Positions 1-7,343 are shown, counted from the first letter of the stretch. The stretch: 37,784 bases of DNA from an uncultured Faecalibacterium sp. (GCA_934526125.1 CAKSZU010000011.1:1-37784); one strand, 5' to 3'. The notes: generated by a model not told the origin, from the sequence alone. Numbers and translations are program-made.

Positions 1-180
1 AAGGGCACTGATTGCAATGCAATACAGCGCCCTACATCATCGGACATGGATAACACCGACCGTGCAAAAACCGTGCACCCATGGCTTACAAAACAAAAAA
101 GCCATGAAATCTTTCGATTCACAGCTTCCACGTTAGACATTCCTAGCCGTTGGTTCGAGTCCTTCCATCGTGCAGACAAA

Positions 181-218
181 AAGAAAAACCAGAACACGAA
201 TGTGTTCTGGTTTTTCTT
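181..218. terminator. Perfect 17-bp inverted repeat, terminator of the original tRNA-Arg locus
   Basis: Two 17-base arms (181-197 and 202-218) pair perfectly around the loop GAAT, and both ends are A/T-rich, so it can work in either direction. It overlaps the first bases of attL. It probably was the terminator of the tRNA-Arg gene before the element inserted (inference). Bases 1-180 to its left hold no gene I can support. Confidence 0.7.
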
Positions 219-262
219 GGTGCGATGGAAGGGACTCGAACCCCCGGCCTACTGATTCGTAG
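216..262. repeat. attL, 47-bp direct repeat of the tRNA-Arg 3' end
   Basis: This copy is identical to 9375-9421. Read on the minus strand it covers the anticodon loop, T-arm, acceptor 3' strand and CCA of tRNA-Arg. Identity stops inside the anticodon stem, as is usual for tyrosine recombinases that use a tRNA anticodon region. Confidence 0.93.
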
Positions 263-738
263 AGAGGATAAATATATATTCTATTGTTTCCTTGCAGTTT
301 CATTTATATAGATGATTCGTTACTTTATGTTTGTATTGTGATGGATTATCTTCTCTTAATTTCTAAAGTTGTCGCATTTTTGTCGCACTTGCAAGCGATA
401 CTATAAACAGGACAGCAGCGTTGTGAAAACCGTGTCGAAGGATAGCCAGCAACGAAATCAACGTTTTCAACGATTTTATACATATAGGGGAAACGCTACT
501 GCAAAGCACAGCAGCCCAGCCGGGAGAGAGGGAGCGAGAAACCGTTGCCCCCTGCCCGGCGGGGTATATGGGCGACACCCTGCCCCATGCCGTGAGGGTC
601 GGAATTATCCGCACGGAACAAAAAGGCGTTTCCAGACACCCCACCCCGTCATTCTGACGAAAAAGCACCCACCCACCTTGTCAAAATCACAAATTTTCCG
701 CTGCGAATAAAAAGGCTCCCTCATAATGCTGGCATCTG
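263..738. other. Non-coding left end of the element with integrase arm-type motifs and an iteron triplet
   Basis: I see no convincing gene here. Two TTGTCGCA-like motifs at about 369-387 are matched by three near the right end (9243-9290). Three CAACG motifs start exactly 9 bp apart (450, 459, 468), and their context matches the iterons at 6245-6267 over 16 bases. A short CGTCA/TGACG inverted repeat lies near 650. The region probably holds integrase and excisionase arm sites plus the regulatory region of the secreted-protein gene. Confidence 0.5.
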
Positions 739-747
739 TGCTATAAT
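739..747 (+). promoter_or_regulatory. Extended -10 promoter of the secreted-protein gene
   Basis: TG-n-TATAAT, with TATAAT at 742-747, lies about 40 bp before the start at 787. No good -35 is visible, which is acceptable for an extended -10. Confidence 0.55.
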
Positions 748-786
748 CAGCTAAAGGCAACACGCCAAAGAAAGGAAGAATCAAAA

Positions 787-1545
787 ATGAGAAAGAGAAT
801 CATTGCGGCAGCTCTGGCGGTAGCTATGATGCTTGCTATGCCTATTAGTGCAATGGCTGCATCAAAACCCGATTCTGTTTCCACCCTTGCCCAGATGGAA
901 GAAACTAACACAACGCAACAGGTTCAACCGCTTGGAATCAAAGAGTTTCACAGTCATTTAGAGAAACGGTATGAGTACGGAAAAACAAGATTTTACGTTT
1001 ACTATGCGGCGCAAGTTGAAAATCCAAATCCTGATTATGCGATAGATTTCGCTTCTTTGAATGTTGCGATCTATGGTTCCGATGGTTCTATCCTGAAAAC
1101 CGATTCTGAAACGCTGGATTGGGTCGCAGAAAATGAAACGTACTGGTACGCTGGTTACACTTCCTTTGATTCGGAAGGAATCACGCCTACTAATATTGAA
1201 TGTACTATCAGCGCAAAAGACTGGAACTGCCACAAAGCTGGCGCAGCCAATCAAATTGTCCGTGCTGGCGAACTGGCCGTCACAAACGTTTCTAGGCGTG
1301 GTTCTGGCTACGATTTGCGCTATACTGGACAGGTTACCAATAATAGCCAGTTTGCGAGTAGCATGGTGAAGGTGATTGTCATCTACAAAATGAAAGACAC
1401 CGAAGGAAACGAAGTTCCTATGGGCGGCGATTACACGTATATTTCGGAAGGTCTCAATCCGGGAGAAACGAGAGCTTTTGAGCTTTATCCTTCCTCTGAA
1501 TTTACCGGCTATAGTTCTTATGAAATCATCGCCTTGCAAACCTAA
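787..1545 (+). CDS. Secreted protein of unknown function, probable element cargo
   Basis: The 252-residue protein has a classical Sec signal peptide: basic MRKR, a hydrophobic run rich in Ala/Met, and a likely cut after AMA at about residue 24. The mature part is rich in aromatic and acidic residues, with two similar beta-rich halves ('YAAQVENPNPDYAI' and 'YTGQVTNNSQFASS') that resemble FxLYD-type surface domains. There is no lipobox, membrane anchor or sortase motif, so it is probably released or held loosely at the wall. AGGAAG precedes the ATG, and its own promoter and terminator flank it. Its place between attL and the integrase, outside the control and replication genes, suggests cargo. 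I cannot name a function. Confidence 0.85.
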   Translation: MRKRIIAAALAVAMMLAMPISAMAASKPDSVSTLAQMEETNTTQQVQPLGIKEFHSHLEKRYEYGKTRFYVYYAAQVENPNPDYAIDFASLNVAIYGSDGSILKTDSETLDWVAENETYWYAGYTSFDSEGITPTNIECTISAKDWNCHKAGAANQIVRAGELAVTNVSRRGSGYDLRYTGQVTNNSQFASSMVKVIVIYKMKDTEGNEVPMGGDYTYISEGLNPGETRAFELYPSSEFTGYSSYEIIALQT

Positions 1546-1560
1546 AACTTGAACATAGTG

Positions 1561-1600
1561 AAAGCCAGCAGTTAGATTCGTTCTAGCCGCTGGCTTTTTT
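1561..1600 (+). terminator. Rho-independent terminator of the secreted-protein gene
   Basis: The stem AAAGCCAGC / GCTGGCTTT is followed by T6, directly after the stop at 1545 and just before the convergent integrase stop. Confidence 0.8.
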
Positions 1601-1601
1601 C

Positions 1602-3029
1602 TTATGCCTGTTTTCTTGTGCGAACGTGAATAACGCTTTCTAGGGCATCCGCTGCCGCTGCATCTGCACTCTGGATAGCCGAAGCGTAAAAGTTCAGGGT
1701 CGTTGAAGTCTGCGAGTGTCCTAAACGCTGTGAAACGGTCGTGATAGGCGCATGGGCTGCAATCAGCAGGGAAGCGCAGCTATGACGCAAGCTGTGGAAA
1801 TGTACCGCCGGGAGGTTATGTGCTTCTAGGAAGCCCGGAAACCAGCTTGTAACCGTGTTTGGGTCGATGGGTTCACCGTTCCATTTGGTAAACAAAAGGT
1901 CGTTTGTGACCTGTTTGCCGTTCTCTAGCGTGACCTTACGCACCCACTCCGAACCGATTCTAAGTTTTTCCGCTATTTGATGCTGGCGGTATTCTCGCAG
2001 CAGTTCCACGCAGTCCGCACCGATTTTCAAACAGCGTTTGGATTTGCGTGTCTTGGGCGAGTTGAACACGATACCTGACCCGGAGATATATTGAACGGTT
2101 CGGTTTATCGAGATCGTGCCCGCATCGAGATCTATATCAGACCAGCGCAAGCCGCAGATTTCACCACGCCGTGCGCCTGTCAGTAATGCAAGCTGTACAA
2201 TCACGCTAAGCTGTGCCGGGGCATCTTCTAGGGCTTCCATGAGCCTTGCAATACCTTCTTCATCCAATATCTGTACATCAATCTCGCTGGCTTTTGGACG
2301 CTCTGCACGGGCGCAGGGGTTCTCTGCAATCACGCCCCATTGAACGCCTTTTTTGAAAACAGAGGACAGGAAAGCGTAATAGTGCAGGGTGCTGTTTCCG
2401 CTCAATTTTCCATCGCCCCTGCGATGTTCTGTAAAAGATTTTGAGAACGCCAGCCCGGCGGCACTGGATACCTTTTCAGCCGTTTTTCTGCTGACAGGTT
2501 TGCCGCTGCACAGCCCTCGCATGGTTTCTTCACCAATGCCAGCAGCCTGCCGCACCTTTGCCCGCTTGCCTTTGGGCAGGAGTTTCAGCAAAGCCGGGGA
2601 CGCTGTATAGGTCGAATCCTGCCGAATTCCAGCTTCTTCCAGATTATCGAAGAACGCCATAATATGAGCCGGGCGAATATCACGCACTTTCAGACCGCCC
2701 ATAGCGGCAGTGATACGAGGTCGCAGGAGCTTGTAGTCATACAGCGTTTTGGCTTTCAGTTGCTTATTTCCGTACTGTTCAAACCAGCGGTCAATCAGGT
2801 CATCCAACAGCATTTCGGAATCAAGCAACAGACCGTTCCTCACCTGCTGTTCAAACTGGCTGGCTTCATCCTGCACCCAGCGTTCCTCTTTTTTCGGTGT
2901 CAGCCCGGCGGGTGGTGTCACGGTCTTGCACTTTGTCAGCACCTTGCCGCTTTGGGTTCTGCCATTGAACGCACGAATCAGATATGACGTTGTGCCGTTC
3001 TTATTCGTTTTCTTCGTTATCTGTGCCAT
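1602..3029 (-). CDS. int: Tyrosine site-specific recombinase (integrase)
   Basis: It catalyses integration and excision at the tRNA-Arg att sites. Numbered from the start chosen here (475 residues), the catalytic set is complete: Arg at about 287 in TGARRGE, Lys at about 326, His412 and Arg415 in HSLRH, His438 in RLGH and the nucleophile Tyr448 in LNFYAS. The N-terminal arm-binding domain (about 1-60) is followed by a SAM-like core-binding domain. That domain carries an insert of about 45 residues (about 150-195) that reads like an XRE helix-turn-helix. The ATG at 3029 gives the usual MAQITKK opening; 3041 is also possible. It overlaps the end of the upstream repressor gene by about 29 bp, so the two are probably cotranscribed. 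Confidence 0.95.
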   Translation of the reverse strand: MAQITKKTNKNGTTSYLIRAFNGRTQSGKVLTKCKTVTPPAGLTPKKEERWVQDEASQFEQQVRNGLLLDSEMLLDDLIDRWFEQYGNKQLKAKTLYDYKLLRPRITAAMGGLKVRDIRPAHIMAFFDNLEEAGIRQDSTYTASPALLKLLPKGKRAKVRQAAGIGEETMRGLCSGKPVSRKTAEKVSSAAGLAFSKSFTEHRRGDGKLSGNSTLHYYAFLSSVFKKGVQWGVIAENPCARAERPKASEIDVQILDEEGIARLMEALEDAPAQLSVIVQLALLTGARRGEICGLRWSDIDLDAGTISINRTVQYISGSGIVFNSPKTRKSKRCLKIGADCVELLREYRQHQIAEKLRIGSEWVRKVTLENGKQVTNDLLFTKWNGEPIDPNTVTSWFPGFLEAHNLPAVHFHSLRHSCASLLIAAHAPITTVSQRLGHSQTSTTLNFYASAIQSADAAAADALESVIHVRTRKQA

Positions 3030-3843
3030 CCTGCTCGCCATCCCTTCTTCTGTGAGAGAATGCAATAGCTTCTTTTTCAGTTCTCTGTATTTCTTCGGTT
3101 AGAATTTTCTGCATTTGGAATTGGAGCAGATCACAGTGTTCTGCCTGTTTCGAGTATTTAATGGTATAGGCTGCCAGTTCATTTATATCATCAAACGCAT
3201 CTACAAACCCCTTGAATTTTTCGTATTGCTCTGGAAATTTCGCCAAATCCTTGAAGAGAATGAGGCTTTTCTTTCCGTCATTCTCAACAGCTTCCGGGTA
3301 ATCCGGGTACACTCTTTCATAGAGCTTTCCTTCCTTTTGTGCTTTGAGAAGTCGTTTCTTTTCCAGCATCAATTCTTCTTCTCGCTCTGCAACTGCATCA
3401 AAGAAAGATTCCATCTTCTCTGCCAAGTCTTCAAGTACACCACTATATATTAGAATCGACATTCTATTGTGCAGATTTTCTGCCCAGCTTACATCCGATT
3501 GTGTCTTTGCTCTCCGAAAAGGTGCGTGCAAGTAATTTATAGCTTCTTCCATTAAGCCGGTATACTCTACTGCTGCTCTTGCGCTGGAATCTGTTGTGCG
3601 AACATCTGTCAAACCTAGCAAATAATCCGTAGTTACATTAAAATACTGTGCCAAATGAATAACAGAATCCATCCGGGGGATTTTCTTTCCATTCTGCCAG
3701 TCAGACAAAATGCCTAAAGATACATCTAAATCTTTCGCCAATTCACGAAGCGTTAAACCAGACGCTTCCTTTCTTTCCTTCAATAGCTGCTGAAACCGCT
3801 TTGCAAAGGTTTCCTCTGTGGTTCGCTTTAGTAGTTCGCTCAT
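3001..3843 (-). CDS. CI-like XRE-family repressor
   Basis: The 280-residue protein has an N-terminal XRE helix-turn-helix (about 10-75), with the recognition region 'LTLRELAKDLDVSLGILSDW' followed by the family's typical 'FNVTTDYLLGLTD'. A long, charged, mainly helical C-terminal part follows. I see no LexA/CI autoprotease Ser-Lys dyad, so induction by self-cleavage is not supported. It lies divergent from the small HTH - excisionase - helicase genes, with two palindromes in the gap (3893-3908 and 3920-3945). This is the position of the Stl master repressor in PICIs, where a phage protein lifts repression; that parallel is inference. A GAGGGCGAAAGAG region precedes the ATG. Confidence 0.87.
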   Translation of the reverse strand: MSELLKRTTEETFAKRFQQLLKERKEASGLTLRELAKDLDVSLGILSDWQNGKKIPRMDSVIHLAQYFNVTTDYLLGLTDVRTTDSSARAAVEYTGLMEEAINYLHAPFRRAKTQSDVSWAENLHNRMSILIYSGVLEDLAEKMESFFDAVAEREEELMLEKKRLLKAQKEGKLYERVYPDYPEAVENDGKKSLILFKDLAKFPEQYEKFKGFVDAFDDINELAAYTIKYSKQAEHCDLLQFQMQKILTEEIQRTEKEAIAFSHRRRDGEQDGTDNEENE

Positions 3844-3883
3844 TCTCTTTCGCCCTCGTCATTTATGATTTGGTGAACACATA

Positions 3884-3912
3884 TTGACTTTGTATCGCTT
3901 GTGCGATATACT
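3884..3912 (+). promoter_or_regulatory. Rightward promoter of the HTH-xis-rep genes with an operator in its spacer
   Basis: TTGACT (3884-3889) and TATACT (3907-3912) are 17 bp apart, a near-consensus sigma-A promoter. A perfect palindrome TATCGC-TTGT-GCGATA (3893-3908) fills the spacer, so a bound repressor would block polymerase. Confidence 0.8.
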
Positions 3913-3919
3913 TTATCCA

Positions 3920-3945
3920 GTGAACATCAAACGCTTGACGTTCAC
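3920..3945. promoter_or_regulatory. Second operator-like palindrome at the start of the rightward transcript
   Basis: Arms GTGAACATCAA and TTGACGTTCAC (one mismatch) are separated by 4 bp and begin at the expected start point of the promoter at 3884-3912. A CGTTG / CAACA / CAACG arrangement with 9-bp spacing follows at 3969-3991, echoing the element's iterons. Confidence 0.65.
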
Positions 3946-4009
3946 AATTTCATTATACACCGATACATCGTTGAAGTCAACAACATCAACGGGAAAGGAC
4001 AAACAAATC

Positions 4010-4225
4010 ATGAACATGAAACTTTGTAATCAGGCAAACCGAGACGTTCGCAACGCAGCCGCCGAAGCTGGTTTCTATCTTTGGGAGGTTGCCGAAGCGT
4101 TAGGCATTGCAGACGGCACTTTCAGCCGCAAGCTCCGCAACGAGCTTTCCGACAGCGAAAAGGAAGCTGTATTCCGTGCAATCGAACGCATGAAGGCATA
4201 TCGAACCAAACGTGCGGAGGGCTGA
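4010..4225 (+). CDS. Small HTH protein, Cro/Str-like (paralogue 1)
   Basis: The first gene of the rightward unit encodes 71 residues. GGGAAAGGAC precedes the ATG at 4010, which is preferred over longer readings because the promoter start point lies at about 3919. The core 'GFYLWEVAEALGIADGTFSRKLRN' reads as a short helix-turn-helix with 'DGTFSRKLR' as recognition helix. The next gene has the same plan, so the pair arose by tandem duplication. Its position fits the Cro-like antagonist (Str in PICIs) of the repressor. Function is inferred from fold and place only. Confidence 0.8.
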   Translation: MNMKLCNQANRDVRNAAAEAGFYLWEVAEALGIADGTFSRKLRNELSDSEKEAVFRAIERMKAYRTKRAEG

Positions 4226-4227
4226 CG

Positions 4228-4431
4228 ATGGCAGAAAGTTTGAAGCGAGAGGTTGAAGCATCTGGTTTCGAGTTATGGCGCATTGCAGCCGCTTTGCAGT
4301 TGAGAAATTCCACATTTTCAAGCTGGCTTGTTGACACCACACTCCCGGACGAAAAGAGGGAAAAGGTGCGCCGCTGTATTCGTTTGATGCAAGCCGCAAG
4401 AAAGCGGGAAAGGGGCGAAAAGCGTGGGTGA
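4228..4431 (+). CDS. Small HTH protein (paralogue 2)
   Basis: This 67-residue protein starts 2 bases after the previous stop with GGAGG 8 bases upstream. It shares with its neighbour the pattern A-x-G-F-x-LW-x-x-A-x-AL...TFS-x-x-L, followed by an acidic/basic helix ending in 'RLMQAARKRER'. The matching helix-turn-helix points to a DNA-binding regulator. It overlaps the next gene by 8 bp, so translation is probably coupled. Confidence 0.8.
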   Translation: MAESLKREVEASGFELWRIAAALQLRNSTFSSWLVDTTLPDEKREKVRRCIRLMQAARKRERGEKRG

Positions 4432-4663
4432 CGCTGTGGTTTATCCGAAGATGGCGAGCGTCAAGCGAGCCGCCGAGCAATTCGGCTGTACCGCATTCTT
4501 TGTTCGCAAACTGTGCAGGGAGAACAAAATCCGTTACACGGTCGTATCTTCTCGCCGCTGGCTTGTGAATCTGGATTCACTGGCACAGTTCTTCGAGCAG
4601 GGAGCAGCCCCGGCGGAACAGCCCGCAGCAGTCGTGAACGGCATTCGCCGGATTGCTCCGTAA
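4424..4663 (+). CDS. xis: Excisionase-like HTH protein
   Basis: The 79-residue protein starts at a GTG at 4424 with AAAGGGGCG upstream; the internal ATG at 4451 is possible. 'MASVKRAAEQFGCTAFFVRKLCRENKIRYTVV' followed by 'RRWLVNLDSLAQF' matches the winged helix-turn-helix of excisionase/AlpA-type proteins (HTH_17): two helices, a strand with basic residues, and a closing helix. Such proteins bend att DNA and direct the integrase to excision, and some also activate transcription. Its position between the small HTH genes and the helicase is the usual place for xis in satellite elements. The symbol reflects the role, not a match to a named gene. Confidence 0.72.
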   Translation: MGDAVVYPKMASVKRAAEQFGCTAFFVRKLCRENKIRYTVVSSRRWLVNLDSLAQFFEQGAAPAEQPAAVVNGIRRIAP

Positions 4664-4729
4664 TATCCGAATATCCACACATGGCGCAGTTGTAGGCGCA
4701 GTTCTTCCTATTTTTGAGGAGGATGCACG

Positions 4730-4783
4730 TTGATTCTTACATATCGCACAAACACAACGGACGGGGGTGCATCGAATGAGTGA
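4730..4783 (+). CDS. Possible 17-codon leader ORF coupled to the helicase gene
   Basis: A very strong GAGGAGG at 4716-4722 has no long ORF behind it. A TTG at 4730, 7 bases downstream, opens 17 codons ending at 4783, so its stop lies 8 bases inside the helicase start region. A second reading from the ATG at 4723 (18 codons) ends in an ATGA overlap at 4776-4779 but sits too close to the ribosome site. Either could tune helicase translation by coupling. Peptide conservation cannot be judged here. Confidence 0.35.
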   Translation: MILTYRTNTTDGGASNE

Positions 4784-6197
4784 CCTGTCCGAATCCATCA
4801 AGAATTTCGATGACGCACAAGCATTCAAACCGGACGATTACGAGCAGTTCTTTGAATACATACTTTCCTGCGTTACTGAAGAAGAATTATTTTCTCGCTT
4901 GACGTACTGGATGACCTTTAGAGGGTCAGCCGACAATCAAAACGATCGTTTTAGTATAGTTAAACAGCGAGCCGAAGAATTAGGGCTTTGGCGTGGTCTT
5001 GATTTGAAGCTGGAACGTTGGAAACGAAATATCGCCAAAGAGTTCAAGCGTATCGGCGAAGAGAGATTCGGCGCACTGGTAGGACAGGATTTTGAAAAGT
5101 TCTACAATAGCCAGCAGCCTATTGAATCTTCCGATTCCGAAGTGTTTACAGCGCAAGAGCTTGCAGAAATGGACATTCCACCCCAGCAGTTTATTGTTGA
5201 TGGGCTGATTCCGATGGGGTTAGGCGTGTTGGTAGCAAAGCCGAAGGTTGGTAAGAGCTTCATGGTTCTCGATCTCTGCTTATCAGTTGCCGCCGGGGAG
5301 TTGTTCTTAGGGTGTCGCACCCACCAGCACGGCGCATTGTATCTCGCATTGGAAGATGGAAAAGGCAGACTTCAAAAAAGAATGTTGGACATTTTAGACA
5401 AGCGGTCTATTCCACCCGCCATGCGCTTCCTTCTCGATATTCCTCGCATTGGCGAAGGCTTTGAAGAAGAATTAGGCAAAATCTTGGACAAAAACCCAGA
5501 CATTCGCCTTGTTTGCATCGACACTTTGTCACTGGTTAAGCCGAAAGAGCGTGCTTTTGAAAATGTCTACACTTCCGATTATAGTTTCATGCGAGTTCTT
5601 AAAAAAATCTCTGACAGCCGCGAAATTTGTATTCTGCTAGTCCATCATACTCGAAAAGGCAAGAACACAAATGACGCTTTCGATTCTATTAACGGTTCTA
5701 CTGGCATCATGGGCGCATCTGATTTTAGCATGGTCTTGGACAAGGATGACCGCAATGAAGCGGATGCAACATTGAGCATCACGGGCCGTGACATTGAACA
5801 GCAGGAGCAAGTTGTCCGTTTCGACAAAGAACACTTCCGTTGGACAATGCAGGGGAGTGCGGCAGAAATTGCCGAACAGCGCAGGATTGCAGATTACGAA
5901 GCGAGCCCCATCGTGAAAACGCTCCGGGTTATTCTTCAGCAGGGCGATGGAACGTGGACAGGCAACGCAAAGGCCCTCAACCAGTTGGGCGAACGATACG
6001 CAAAAGCAGAACTTGCCCCCACTCCGCAAGCGTTATCTAAAGCTATTGCAGAGATTGAGCCGCTTTTGTACGAACGAGACGCAATCAAACATTCCGTAAT
6101 CCCTAACGGTTCAGGTGGAAAGCAGCACTCTTTCAGAATGTTTCGAACCGATAACACCAACGAACCTACTGAAACCGAGCAAACGCATCTAATATAA
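4776..6197 (+). CDS. repA: RepA-like hexameric helicase / AAA ATPase
   Basis: The 473-residue protein probably unwinds or opens the element's own origin. Residues about 1-125 form a charged, mostly helical N-terminal domain. The RecA-like core (AAA_25, RepA family) follows, with Walker A AKPKVGKS (about 154-161), Walker B RLVCIDTLSLV (about 244-254) and the sensor region LLVHHTRKGK (about 287-296). The C-terminal 110 residues look like a winged-helix region. The ATG at 4776 has GGGGG 8 bases upstream and is preferred over the GTG at 4767. Two inverted iteron triplets begin 8 bp after the stop, a classic rep-ori arrangement. I see no primase motif. Confidence 0.88.
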   Translation: MSDLSESIKNFDDAQAFKPDDYEQFFEYILSCVTEEELFSRLTYWMTFRGSADNQNDRFSIVKQRAEELGLWRGLDLKLERWKRNIAKEFKRIGEERFGALVGQDFEKFYNSQQPIESSDSEVFTAQELAEMDIPPQQFIVDGLIPMGLGVLVAKPKVGKSFMVLDLCLSVAAGELFLGCRTHQHGALYLALEDGKGRLQKRMLDILDKRSIPPAMRFLLDIPRIGEGFEEELGKILDKNPDIRLVCIDTLSLVKPKERAFENVYTSDYSFMRVLKKISDSREICILLVHHTRKGKNTNDAFDSINGSTGIMGASDFSMVLDKDDRNEADATLSITGRDIEQQEQVVRFDKEHFRWTMQGSAAEIAEQRRIADYEASPIVKTLRVILQQGDGTWTGNAKALNQLGERYAKAELAPTPQALSKAIAEIEPLLYERDAIKHSVIPNGSGGKQHSFRMFRTDNTNEPTETEQTHLI

Positions 6198-6204
6198 TAG
6201 AAAT

Positions 6205-6267
6205 CGTTGAAAACGTTGGAAACGTTGATAAACACCCCAGTTAGCAACGAAATCAACGAAAACAACG
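6205..6267. repeat. Phased iterons, candidate replication origin of the element
   Basis: CGTTG occurs at 6205, 6214 and 6223, and its complement CAACG at 6245, 6254 and 6263, each exactly 9 bp apart. The two triplets face each other across 17 bp. They lie 8 bp after the RepA-like gene. A third CAACG triplet with the same phasing is at 450-472. A GCGGGAAACA / TGTTCCCGC hairpin (6348-6382) and an 11-bp direct repeat AGCTGCCCCAT (6311 and 6421) lie just downstream. Confidence 0.68.
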
Positions 6268-6288
6268 AACATAGACACATTAAGAAAA

Positions 6289-6453
6289 ATGGATAACCGT
6301 AGAACGAAAAAGCTGCCCCATCTGTTACGAGCAGACAGGACAGCCGAGCGGGAAACATTATTTTGCAATGCGTTGTTCCCGCCCTCATTCTATCATCCAC
6401 ACAAACCGGGGTCAAGCGTTAGCTGCCCCATTATTATAAGGAGTATCACATGA
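6289..6453 (+). CDS. Possible 54-residue ORF of unknown function
   Basis: An open frame from the ATG at 6289 ends in an ATGA overlap with the next gene at 6450. The peptide starts MDNRRTKKLPHLLRADRTAE, is basic, and has no recognisable domain. No good ribosome site precedes it, and it overlaps the hairpins of the presumed origin, so it may be chance. Confidence 0.3.
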   Translation: MDNRRTKKLPHLLRADRTAERETLFCNALFPPSFYHPHKPGSSVSCPIIIRSIT

Positions 6454-6800
6454 TTCCTAGTCTTCCCGCACTTCCTACTATTGTAAATCACAAGAAGTAT
6501 AAAGACCTTTACAGTTACGCAGTCAGCTGCACGAACACGGACGAATCCGAACTTGAAGCCGCTAAAAGTGCCGCTTTCAAGTTGATTCGTGAAGTCGATG
6601 ATAAGACGCTCCGAAGCAAATTGAATCTAGCTATTCTTGACATTTCTAGCCGTGCAACAGAGTTCGGCTTTGATGCTGGCACACAGTTGCAGCACGCAAT
6701 CACCAAGACCGAATACCCTAAAATCAAATGGGCATGGGAACAGGCAGAAGCGGACAGCAAAGAAGCCCAGAACAAAGAAAAGAAAGAATCTAAGGAGTGA
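6450..6800 (+). CDS. Hypothetical element protein
   Basis: A 116-residue soluble protein with AAGGAG well placed before the ATG. It is predicted to be mainly helical, and the C-terminal 30 residues are a charged tail rich in Lys, Glu and Ala (ends 'KEKKESKE'). There is no signal peptide, membrane segment or motif I recognise. It follows the presumed origin and precedes another small gene by 4 bp, so the two form an operon. A replication or packaging-interference accessory is conceivable from position alone. Confidence 0.72.
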   Translation: MIPSLPALPTIVNHKKYKDLYSYAVSCTNTDESELEAAKSAAFKLIREVDDKTLRSKLNLAILDISSRATEFGFDAGTQLQHAITKTEYPKIKWAWEQAEADSKEAQNKEKKESKE

Positions 6801-6804
6801 TACC

Positions 6805-7122
6805 ATGTTGAATTTAATTGTACCTGAAAACGGAAACATTGAAGATGCTGAAATGCAGGTCGATTTCTCCGGCCTGAAAGAGTATCAGCCCTTTATGGAC
6901 GCTCCAAACGCCTTTGAGAGCTATTTGGAAGCCTACGCAGCAGCCGCACACATTCCGCAGAGCGTTGTATCCGATATTTGCCAGCTTGCCGCAAATGCTA
7001 CCACAGCAGCGATGCGCTACGCATACGAGAGCGGATTGTGCGATACCATCACCGCTATTGAAGAATCCAAGAAAACCGGGGAGCAGCCCTTTCCGTACAC
7101 TGTCCGCAATATCCCATCCTGA
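6805..7122 (+). CDS. Hypothetical element protein
   Basis: A 105-residue acidic protein. The ATG at 6805 has TAAGGAGTG upstream and lies 4 bp after the previous stop; a longer open frame to the left is only overlap. The middle part ('YLEAYAAAAHIPQSVVSDICQLAANATTAAMRYAYESG', split here for reading) looks like a compact helical domain. No motif is recognised. A terminator pair follows at 7140-7250. Confidence 0.72.
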   Translation: MLNLIVPENGNIEDAEMQVDFSGLKEYQPFMDAPNAFESYLEAYAAAAHIPQSVVSDICQLAANATTAAMRYAYESGLCDTITAIEESKKTGEQPFPYTVRNIPS

Positions 7123-7139
7123 TTTTTCTTCCATGATTT

Positions 7140-7250
7140 CACTTCATTTTCGTGAAGTGTAGTTTTAGGCAAAATATTCCCATCACTTTATACAAGTAAA
7201 GTGCAATATCCCTGCGCCTGACGTAACTGTTGAGCGTGGGGATTATTTTT
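7140..7250 (+). terminator. Row of three hairpins ending the rep operon
   Basis: The stems are CACTTCA/TGAAGTG (7140-7159), CACTTTA/TAAAGTG (about 7175-7194), and ATCCC plus GCGC/GCG plus GGGAT (7208-7243). The last is followed by TATTTTT and is the likely terminator. The first two have the same shape and may be protein sites or attenuators. Confidence 0.6.
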
Positions 7251-7298
7251 GTAGAAAATGCGAGCGAGTGTTGAATATATCATTGCATCGTCATTTTA

Positions 7299-7331
7299 CA
7301 AAAAGAAAAGCCGCTGTATCACTACAACGGC
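7299..7331 (-). terminator. Terminator of the XRE - small peptide transcript
   Basis: Read on the minus strand, the stem GCCGTTGT / ACAGCGGC is followed by TTTTCTTTTTG. It lies 13 bp beyond the stop of the 23-codon ORF at 7344. Confidence 0.75.
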
Positions 7332-7343
7332 CTTAGAATTATT

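Noticed and set aside
46..255. Open frame across the left boundary of the element
   Set aside because: It runs through the terminator palindrome and the antisense of the tRNA, has no ribosome site and no protein-like composition.
369..710. Open frame of 113 codons near attL and its antisense partner
   Set aside because: It covers the integrase arm motifs and iteron triplet, lacks a ribosome site and has irregular composition; the region is better read as non-coding.
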